Assembly (NCBI GenBank): GCA_004762125.1
Contig: SIHQ01000002.1
Coordinates: 186,001 to 250,000, forward strand
Direction of reading: 5' to 3'
Length of the DNA: 64,000 nucleotides
Origin: Oceanospirillales bacterium
Lineage (GTDB): Bacteria > Pseudomonadota > Gammaproteobacteria > Pseudomonadales > Endozoicomonadaceae
The position numbers and the translations under genes are program-made. Of this stretch, positions 57,986-64,000 are shown piece after piece (position 1 is the stretch's first letter; each line of letters begins with the position of its first letter). Under the pieces are notes generated by a model. It searched no databases, had not been told where the DNA came from, and saw nothing but the letters and a program-made list of their open reading frames with translations.

Positions 57986-59023
57986 TCAGTCCAGCAGACG
58001 CCAACTCAGTGTTTCGCCTGCTCGAAGAGGTTTTACCTGATTGTCACCCAAAGAGATAGACTCAGGCAATTGCCAGTCGTCCTTACTCAGAGTGACAGTT
58101 TCAGTATTTCTGGGTAAACCGTAAAAGTCTGGACCAAAATGGCTGGCAAAGCCTTCCAGTTTATCCAATGCGTCCATGCTTTCAAAAGCCTCGGCATAGA
58201 GTTCCAAAGCAGCTGGTGCTGTGTAGCAACCAGCGCAGCCACAGCTGGTTTCTTTAGCGTCAATCACATGAGGCGCTGAATCAGTGCCCAAAAAGAATTT
58301 TGAACTGCCGCTAGTCGCTGCTTTCAATAGCGCCTGCTGGTGAGTATTGCGCTTCAAAATAGGCAGGCAGTAAAAATGGGGGCGAATGCCACCAACCAGC
58401 ATATCGTTGCGATTATAGAGCAAGTGATGGGCGGTAATAGTCGCTGCCACATTACTGCCAGAAGTTTCGACAAACTCTACAGCATTTGCTGTAGTGATGT
58501 GCTCCATAATAATCTTCAGCTCAGGAAAGTCCTTTACCAGGTCTTTCAGATAACGATCAATAAATACCTGCTCACGGTCAAATATATCAATATCGCTGTC
58601 GGTTACTTCACCGTGTACCAGCAAAGGAAGGCCTTGTTCAACCATAGCCTGTAGTGCCGGGTAGATTTTTTTCAGATCTGTTACACCGGAGTCCGAATTG
58701 GTAGTTGCACCAGCCGGATAAAGTTTCAGTGCCTTAACCTCACCCCGTTGCTTAGCTTCGACGATCATTTCCGGTGTGGTGTTATCAGTCAAATACAAAG
58801 TCATCAAAGGCTCAAAAGCCTTTTCTGCAGGGACCTGTCGTTGGATTTTTTGGCGATAAATAGTGGCGTCATCAGCCGTCAGAACAGGAGGTCTGAGATT
58901 GGGCATTATGATGGCTCTTGCAAAACTCCGAGCGGCAGAAGCCACTGTTTCACTGAGAGCATCGCCGTCGCGCAGGTGAATATGCCAGTCATCAGGCCGG
59001 GTAAGAGTCAGCTTTATTGTCAT
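57986..59023 (-). CDS. pyrC: Dihydroorotase PyrC
   Basis: Zinc enzyme closing carbamoyl-aspartate to dihydroorotate in pyrimidine synthesis. 345 residues from ATG 59023. Metal ligands are D-D-W-H14-I-H16, the carboxylated lysine in [18 protein letters not shown], and [22 protein letters not shown] and FLGTDSAPH. It is the E. coli-type (class II) form. A longer frame reaches 59089 but its first 22 residues are not family-like. The SD is weak. Confidence 0.95.
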   Translation of the reverse strand: MTIKLTLTRPDDWHIHLRDGDALSETVASAARSFARAIIMPNLRPPVLTADDATIYRQKIQRQVPAEKAFEPLMTLYLTDNTTPEMIVEAKQRGEVKALKLYPAGATTNSDSGVTDLKKIYPALQAMVEQGLPLLVHGEVTDSDIDIFDREQVFIDRYLKDLVKDFPELKIIMEHITTANAVEFVETSGSNVAATITAHHLLYNRNDMLVGGIRPHFYCLPILKRNTHQQALLKAATSGSSKFFLGTDSAPHVIDAKETSCGCAGCYTAPAALELYAEAFESMDALDKLEGFASHFGPDFYGLPRNTETVTLSKDDWQLPESISLGDNQVKPLRAGETLSWRLLD

Positions 59024-59370
59024 TGTTGAATGAATTACCTGTTCCGAACGCAGGCAGACCATGGCAAATGGCGTTGTCAATCTCGGCAAGGTGGATGAGG
59101 TTGCCTGAGTTCTGACCGAATCCCATGGCTGCAGGGTAAATGTCGGCTAATCCTAGCGAAAAAGTGGGATCGTTGGTAGCGAAACTTCTTTGAAAAGAGA
59201 ATAATGCCTGCAGCTGGTTTGTCATCGGATCATGGTTGATAAAGCAGATTGCATAACTTTAATAATAATGAATTTATATCCTGAATATCTGAATAAATAT
59301 TGATTTTGGCTTAGGCTTGTTCAATACTCCGCTGCAGAAAATAAACAGGATCGAGAACCGGGAGTGCTTG
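59024..59370. other. Divergent control region pyrC/argG
   Basis: Contains promoters for both genes and the ARG boxes. For argG, TTGATA (59236-59241) with TAATAA 18 bp further is a possible promoter overlapping the boxes. A 77-codon minus-strand ORF (58992-59225) overlaps the pyrC 5' end and has no SD; I do not call it. Confidence 0.45.
59267..59305 (+). promoter_or_regulatory. Tandem ARG boxes (ArgR operator) before argG
   Basis: The 18-mer at 59288-59305 (TGAATAAATATTGA core) matches the ARG-box pattern wnTnAATwwwwATTnAnw at every fixed position. A second 18-mer at 59267-59284 (TGAATTTATAT core) matches with two mismatches. The 3-bp gap between them is the spacing normal for ArgR hexamer sites. 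Confidence 0.65.
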
Positions 59371-60588
59371 GTGAAAGAGATTAATAAAGTTGTACTGGCC
59401 TACTCTGGAGGACTTGATACGTCCGTGATCGCCAAGTGGTTGGCTGAAACTTATGACTGTGAGGTGGTGACTTTTACTGCTGACCTCGGTCAGGGTGAAG
59501 AAGTTGAGCCGGCCAGAGCCAAGGCTGAAGCACTTGGTATCAAGGAAATCTATATTGAGGATCTACGTGAAGAGTTTGTTCGCGACTTTGTTTTCCCAAT
59601 GTTCCGTGCCAACACGGTTTATGAGGGAGAGTATCTGCTGGGTACTTCTATTGCCCGACCACTGATTTCCAAGCGTCTGATCGAAATCGCCAATGAAACT
59701 GGTGCAGATGCGATTTCTCACGGTGCTACCGGGAAAGGTAATGATCAGGTTCGTTTTGAACTGGGCGCTTACGCGCTTAAGCCTGGTGTTCAGGTAATCG
59801 CCCCATGGCGTGAATGGGATCTTAACTCCCGTGAAAAACTGCTGGCTTACTGTGAAGAACACGACATTCAGATAGAGAAAAAGAAAGGTAAATCACCTTA
59901 CTCTATGGATGCCAATTTGCTGCACATCTCCTATGAAGGCGATGTATTGGAAGATCCATGGACTGAAGCTGAAGACGACATGTGGCGTTGGAGTGTTTCT
60001 CCTGAAAACGCACCTGACAAAGCTCTGTATATCAATCTGACCTATGAAAAGGGTGATATCGTTGCCATCGATGGTAAAGAGATGACACCGGCTGAGGTGC
60101 TGACCTATCTGAACAAGGTAGGTGGAGACAACGGTGTTGGTCGTCTTGATATTGTAGAGAACCGTTACGTTGGTATGAAGGCTCGTGGTTGCTATGAGAC
60201 TCCGGGCGGCACCATTATGCTGAAAGGTCATCGTGCTATTGAGTCCATCACTCTGGACCGTGAAGTAGCGCACCTGAAAGATGAGCTGATGCCACGTTAC
60301 GCAAAGCTGATCTATAACGGCTACTGGTGGTCACCTGAGCGTAAAATGTTGCAGAAGATGATTGATGAGAGTCAGGGATCTGTAAATGGTCGTGTTCGTT
60401 TGAAACTCTACAAAGGTAATGTTGCTGTTGTTGGCCGAGAGTCTAAAGACTCTCTGTTTGACGCAAATATTGCTACCTTTGAAGATGATGCCGGTGCTTA
60501 CAATCAGGCTGATGCTGAAGGCTTTATTAAGCTGAATGCACTGAGACTGAGAATTGCCGCTGATAAAGGTCGCAGCATACTAGACTGA
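59371..60588 (+). CDS. argG: Argininosuccinate synthase
   Basis: Joins citrulline and aspartate with ATP in arginine synthesis. The GTG at 59371 ([18 protein letters not shown]) has GGGAG 7 nt upstream and gives 405 residues, the length of the short bacterial form; the frame to 59317 is not conserved. Landmarks are the P-loop [49 protein letters not shown] and [14 protein letters not shown]. Confidence 0.97.
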   Translation: MKEINKVVLAYSGGLDTSVIAKWLAETYDCEVVTFTADLGQGEEVEPARAKAEALGIKEIYIEDLREEFVRDFVFPMFRANTVYEGEYLLGTSIARPLISKRLIEIANETGADAISHGATGKGNDQVRFELGAYALKPGVQVIAPWREWDLNSREKLLAYCEEHDIQIEKKKGKSPYSMDANLLHISYEGDVLEDPWTEAEDDMWRWSVSPENAPDKALYINLTYEKGDIVAIDGKEMTPAEVLTYLNKVGGDNGVGRLDIVENRYVGMKARGCYETPGGTIMLKGHRAIESITLDREVAHLKDELMPRYAKLIYNGYWWSPERKMLQKMIDESQGSVNGRVRLKLYKGNVAVVGRESKDSLFDANIATFEDDAGAYNQADAEGFIKLNALRLRIAADKGRSILD

Positions 60589-60597
60589 TCGACCAAT

Positions 60598-60627
60598 AAA
60601 CCATCCTGAATGTTTTCAGGGTGGTTT
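60598..60627. terminator. Hairpin between argG and the 613-residue unknown
   Basis: AAACCATCCTGAA pairs with TTCAGGGTGGTTT with one G-U pair and a 4-nt loop. It can end argG transcripts and also covers the stop codon (60616-60618) of the convergent gene. T-runs are short. Confidence 0.6.
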
Positions 60628-62457
60628 GATTTCCGGGTGCCTCATCGTGCTAAGTGATTTGACAAGATCCTGTTTAGAAGGAAGTACCTCGTTTAACCAT
60701 TCAGTAAAGTCTGCCGTGAATAAAGCCTCGAAGCTGGCTTTGTGCATTCCTACAACAGCCATAATAGGGTATATGGGGATACTTCCGCTGGAATTTAGTT
60801 TGCCGCAATAGTCTGATCGCACTTTTAACCATAATTTATGCTCCTGCTTTAAAAACCACTCCACAGTAGAGTATCTGGCGTGCTCAATCTTAAGCTCTGA
60901 ATACTGTCTAAAAAAAATGATCGGATCATTCCGATAGATTACTGGCAGGTTTCGAAATCTCTCCACAACAAGATTATCTTCGTCTTTACGAAGTTTTAAT
61001 TCACCTTTAAGGAGAGATTCCTTGTACTGAACGGGATAGTTCTGAATCGCTTTTCTAAGTTTGGCAGAAAATACACGCTTTAATTCAGAAGTGAGGTGTA
61101 ACTTGATTTGAAGGCTGATTTTATTTTTGATTATGATCGTCAGATGTTGTTTCATTCGAATTCTATCAGCATTCTGGCTATGAGCTGATAGGTGCAGTTC
61201 AATAGCGAGGAGTGTTTCAAGACTGAGGGATAAATCCACTTGTTGACAGAAATGTTCATTGTTGGTGTAGTTATAACTAAAAGTGGCTGCCACCGCTGAA
61301 AGAGCGTGACTGGGAATCGGTCGTGAATCGTTGTTTCCGCTTTTCAGGCTATTTATAAGTTGTGTGGAAAGCTGTTCATTGCAGAGACGTTCCAGATCTT
61401 TGATGACCGACTTGCCGGTATAAATATGTGGAATGTGTTTTAGCGCGTACCGAAGGTTGGTGCGGTCTGTGTGATAAAGAAGTATCGATCTTTCAGATGT
61501 GAGGGCGCGAATTGCGTTTTCGTTAAGGTTGCGGCTCAGTGTCTGATGCTTTTCTGCAACATCACCCAGTATTGTATCTATAGCGGCCTTTAGTTGCTGC
61601 TGTCCATCACATAATTGCTCAAATAATGCTTGAGATATCTCTCTTTCTAGTACTTCTAGCTGCCGAGTTTTGAGCTCATCATTATATTTGGACAGAGAGC
61701 TGATCGCCGACTGCCAATGATTGATAGCAGCACTGTTACAAAAATGGCTATGAAGTTTTTTATGCTGTTCTCTTGTTTGAGTGGAGCTGTCTGATGAATA
61801 CCAGTGCTTTTTATACACCGAATTTTCTTCCGTCTGCATGTGTGCCCGCAAGAGATTGGTGATAGCTGCTTTGCATGTTTCCCTGTCGGGGTCTGACTCA
61901 CCAAGATCTACCCAGTAATTCAGCAGCATAATTTCAGGATGGATAAATTCCATGGAAGCCAGCTCGCAATCATTATAAGCACGTTCCATAAGAGGGAGCA
62001 TAGAGTCCAGCTGACTGATGAAAAAATCTTTTCTGTAAAGAGCGTTTTTATCGTTAGGTTGTACAGCCAGTAGCAGGGATTCAGCCATAGTTGGGGAGCA
62101 GAGCTTCGGATAACAAAGTTCCATGTAATCGAGCAATGCTTTAATTTGTTCCGGGTTAGGGCGGTTGTTATGGAAGTGAGTGCTCAGTGTGAATCGAAGG
62201 CGTGCTTTCAAATGATGTTTTTGATGTTCGACGATTATTGTTCTGTCCAGAAGGGAACTCTGCGTAGGTGATACTTCAGAATCAGAGTGCAGGTTTTTCA
62301 GTGAAGATTCGCTGGAAGAGCGACTACTGGCGATTGAGGGATTGGATGGGCGTCTTCCCTGCCAAGAGATTCCAAACTTGGACTGTTTAACTCTCTCGGT
62401 CACCTTTTCCCAGAGTGTACGAGGTCTGTCAGGTTGGCCGCTCGGTGGTAAAGACAT
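60616..62457 (-). CDS. Large unrecognised, mostly helical protein
   Basis: 613 residues from ATG 62457 (625 if ATG 62493 is used; neither has a clear SD). I recognise no domain. It has no signal peptide or membrane spans. The first ~75 residues are basic, then serine-rich (RRPSNPSIASSRSSSESSL). The rest is predicted by eye to be helical, with Leu/Lys/Glu-rich segments and several HxH-like pairs that form no known metal site. It stands alone between argG and a decayed fragment. The serine-rich lead and absent homology would fit a secreted effector, but this is only inference. Confidence 0.6.
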   Translation of the reverse strand: MSLPPSGQPDRPRTLWEKVTERVKQSKFGISWQGRRPSNPSIASSRSSSESSLKNLHSDSEVSPTQSSLLDRTIIVEHQKHHLKARLRFTLSTHFHNNRPNPEQIKALLDYMELCYPKLCSPTMAESLLLAVQPNDKNALYRKDFFISQLDSMLPLMERAYNDCELASMEFIHPEIMLLNYWVDLGESDPDRETCKAAITNLLRAHMQTEENSVYKKHWYSSDSSTQTREQHKKLHSHFCNSAAINHWQSAISSLSKYNDELKTRQLEVLEREISQALFEQLCDGQQQLKAAIDTILGDVAEKHQTLSRNLNENAIRALTSERSILLYHTDRTNLRYALKHIPHIYTGKSVIKDLERLCNEQLSTQLINSLKSGNNDSRPIPSHALSAVAATFSYNYTNNEHFCQQVDLSLSLETLLAIELHLSAHSQNADRIRMKQHLTIIIKNKISLQIKLHLTSELKRVFSAKLRKAIQNYPVQYKESLLKGELKLRKDEDNLVVERFRNLPVIYRNDPIIFFRQYSELKIEHARYSTVEWFLKQEHKLWLKVRSDYCGKLNSSGSIPIYPIMAVVGMHKASFEALFTADFTEWLNEVLPSKQDLVKSLSTMRHPEIKPP

Positions 62458-62939
62458 GAATAGCCTGAGTAGATAGCAATCTCTATCAGGCATTATCGGC
62501 AGGCTGGCATTGTCCTACTGGTTTTGATTAATCATTACGAATGAAGTCGGCCAGTCTGAATATAGGCTGTTGGAGCATTTCCTGAACATTCTAAAGATTG
62601 TTGGCATGCATGCTCCGGATTTCACTGACTTCTTCCAGCTCATTCATGACTTGGTAAAAGGTTTTAGCGAGCTCTCATACCTTGGGTTCATCGCCCAGAA
62701 GTTCGTAGGGAGTTTGACCACGTATAGATTACAGCCTGTTTTGTTATTGTTTCGCGAATTTTTAACCTAATTGACTTAGTTACTCATGCTTCCTCAACAG
62801 TCCCAGGCAGTGACAAGACAGGAAAAAATCAATTATATTGAATAATAATGAAAACTACTGGATCAGGTAGTGAGCTTATTGATCGGATATTTATCATGTG
62901 TTTTTCGAGATAAGCTGAATTTTGGCGGCAGGAGTGACT
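62458..62939. other. Intergenic region with a gene remnant
   Basis: About 480 bp. It contains the decayed fragment at 62591-62722. The plus-strand ORF 62570-62770 is its shadow with no SD and is not called. The rest is AT-rich and shows nothing I can name. Confidence 0.4.
62591..62722 (-). pseudogene. Decayed C-terminal coding fragment (ankyrin-like?)
   Basis: Minus-strand frame reads RGQTPYELLGDEPKV, then TGA (62675-62677), then ELAKTFYQVMNELEEVSEIR and a few residues to a stop at 62591. GQTPYELL is like the TPLxLA core of an ankyrin repeat, and the second part like a coiled end. Upstream the frame is closed by a stop (TAA) three codons before RGQ. It looks like the tail of a lost gene; homology is not shown. 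Confidence 0.35.
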
Positions 62940-63146
62940 ATGCATTTAATCATGAAATCCCAATTCGACGATCTTCGTCTTAATGATGATCATGAGTACA
63001 GTACGAATGACCGAGGTGGTAAGAGAGTTATTAAAATTTATAAAAACGGCGAGCTTATTGCAAAAAAAGTCACCGTCAAGCGTTCAGTGCGATATTTTGG
63101 TATTACCGGCGTTGAAGCTTTGTTGCAAACAGAGGCAGGGCAGTGA
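62940..63146 (+). CDS. Small unrecognised protein
   Basis: 68 residues from ATG 62940, chosen because AGGAG lies 5 nt upstream, a better SD than most genes here; an 18-bp longer frame begins at a TTG. The product is basic and soluble (KRVIKIYKNGELIAKKVTVKRSVRYFGITGVEALL). No known motif. It is convergent with mltC, 12 bp apart. Confidence 0.55.
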   Translation: MHLIMKSQFDDLRLNDDHEYSTNDRGGKRVIKIYKNGELIAKKVTVKRSVRYFGITGVEALLQTEAGQ

Positions 63147-63158
63147 TTCTTTGAAGAG

Positions 63159-64000
63159 TTAGACGTCACCCTGATAAAAATCTTTCTGTGCCCGTGTGAC
63201 TTTTTTGAGATAATTACGGGACTCTTGGCGTGGGTGCTTTTTGGTGAGCGCCCAATAAGCTTCATCAGGATCCATACGGTTCAGAATCGCCATGGCCTTT
63301 TTACGATTGGAGTGAAAGGTTTTCAGTACGTTGCCAGCCCCACCGTTATAGGCAGAAATAATCGCATAATGACGAACCTTCGGGTTTCTGATCTCTCTCA
63401 GGTAACGGGTTTTCAGCAGGTGCAGATACGCTGTACCTGTATCAATATTGTTATAAGGTTTGAACAAGTAATGCTTGCTGGGTTTGCCACTCTTCTTTTT
63501 TACCAGTTTAAAGACATCTTTACCTGCAGTTGAGGGGATGATTTGCATCAATCCATAGGCGTTAGCGTGGCTGACAGCGTAAGGATTAAAGCTGCTTTCG
63601 GTCCTCATGATAGCGTAGATCAAGCTTTCATTGACGCTGTAGCGTTTAGACATCTGTCGTACAATATTGGCGTATTGATACTGCCGCTTAACAAGGTGAT
63701 TCTGAGTCAAATCCAGATCAACGGAGTAAACCTTTCCCTGCGATGATGAGCGAGTGAATAGCTGGTTGTTTAGCAGATGGTCAGCATAGCGTTGAGCGCG
63801 CCATTTCCAGCGAATAGCCTTGCCCTGTTGGTCGAGTACTTGTCCATACAACATGGGTTTTTCACCTAGCTGGATGGCTTTGTCACTGAACAGGTCAACA
63901 TTATCAGGATCGTAGGGAGTCAGTAGTGTGACGATGATGGCTTGACGAAGGTCTTTGTGGTCAAGGGTTTCTATATGAACCTTGCCTTGTTCAAAATTGA
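63159..64000 (-). CDS. mltC: Membrane-bound lytic transglycosylase C, 5' part outside window
   Basis: Cleaves MurNAc-GlcNAc bonds of peptidoglycan with anhydro-product formation. The frame stays open to the window end, so the N-terminus with the lipobox is missing; about 280 residues are present. The MltC N-domain is recognised by LRQAIIVTLLTPYDPDNVDLFSDKAI-type sequence and YGQVLDQQGKAIRWKW. The SLT catalytic domain has the active-site glutamate in IMRTESSFNPYAVS. GLMQIIPSTAGKDVF, NIDTGTAYLHLL and ISAYNGGAGNVL follow. Confidence 0.93.
   Translation of the reverse strand, partial: NFEQGKVHIETLDHKDLRQAIIVTLLTPYDPDNVDLFSDKAIQLGEKPMLYGQVLDQQGKAIRWKWRAQRYADHLLNNQLFTRSSSQGKVYSVDLDLTQNHLVKRQYQYANIVRQMSKRYSVNESLIYAIMRTESSFNPYAVSHANAYGLMQIIPSTAGKDVFKLVKKKSGKPSKHYLFKPYNNIDTGTAYLHLLKTRYLREIRNPKVRHYAIISAYNGGAGNVLKTFHSNRKKAMAILNRMDPDEAYWALTKKHPRQESRNYLKKVTRAQKDFYQGDV

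Noticed and set aside
58992-59225. 77-codon minus-strand ORF upstream of pyrC
   Set aside because: Overlaps the pyrC 5' end and the argG control region, lacks an SD and has no recognisable motif.

Overview
The window reads as ordinary chromosome from a gammaproteobacterium of the Oceanospirillales/Pseudomonas side. Protein content and gene order fit: an ANR-type cbb3 oxidase cluster, sspAB, rnpB next to a complete dcw cluster, a MutT/ThiE-type fusion after secA-argJ, and divergent bamD/rluD-pgeF-clpB. A short palindromic repeat family with TTATACC-type ends and two large unrecognised proteins recall host-associated Endozoicomonadaceae. That genus guess is inference only.

Layout. 0.2-6.2 kb: ccoG, an unrelated membrane protein on the other strand, then ccoNOQP (microaerobic respiration). 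6.2-11.6 kb: a gene-poor stretch with an ANR/FNR box and a decayed solute-binding-protein gene, then a Dyp peroxidase, tusA, a conserved unknown, pdxB and a surface-protein gene broken by one TGA. 11.9-14.5 kb: metNIQ methionine importer. 14.7-18.5 kb: sspA, sspB, an FMN reductase, a rhodanese lipoprotein, a class I amidotransferase and grcA. 18.8-23.4 kb: dolP-diaA-yraN-lpoA with divergent rsmI. 23.6-42.4 kb: rnpB and then the full division/wall cluster mraZ-rsmH-ftsL-ftsI-murEF-mraY-murD-ftsW-murGC-ddlB-ftsQAZ-lpxC, behind a promoter with MraZ-type repeats. 42.8-50.6 kb: an M23 peptidase, secA, argJ, a MutT-ThiE fusion, a kinase-like unknown carrying a perfect 21-bp inverted repeat, and yacG. 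50.7-57.2 kb: bamD, then rluD, pgeF, clpB (sigma32-type promoter) and a Cof-type HAD phosphatase. 57.3-64 kb: rnt, pyrC, argG (behind two ARG boxes), a 613-residue unknown, a decayed fragment, a small ORF and the 3' part of mltC, cut by the window end.

How it works together. Most genes are housekeeping: envelope growth and division (dcw, lpoA, dolP, bamD, mltC, M23 peptidase), export (secA), arginine and pyrimidine synthesis (argJ, argG, pyrC), low-oxygen respiration (cco, grcA) and protein quality control (clpB, sspB). Regulatory sites readable from sequence include an ANR box, tandem ARG boxes, a sigma32 promoter, the rnpB promoter and the mra promoter with AGTGG repeats at 10-bp period. 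I see no CRISPR array, prophage, intact insertion sequence or tRNA gene, and no clear undescribed multi-gene system. The least explained items are the kinase-like protein, the 613-residue protein, the repeat family and the pseudogene remnants.
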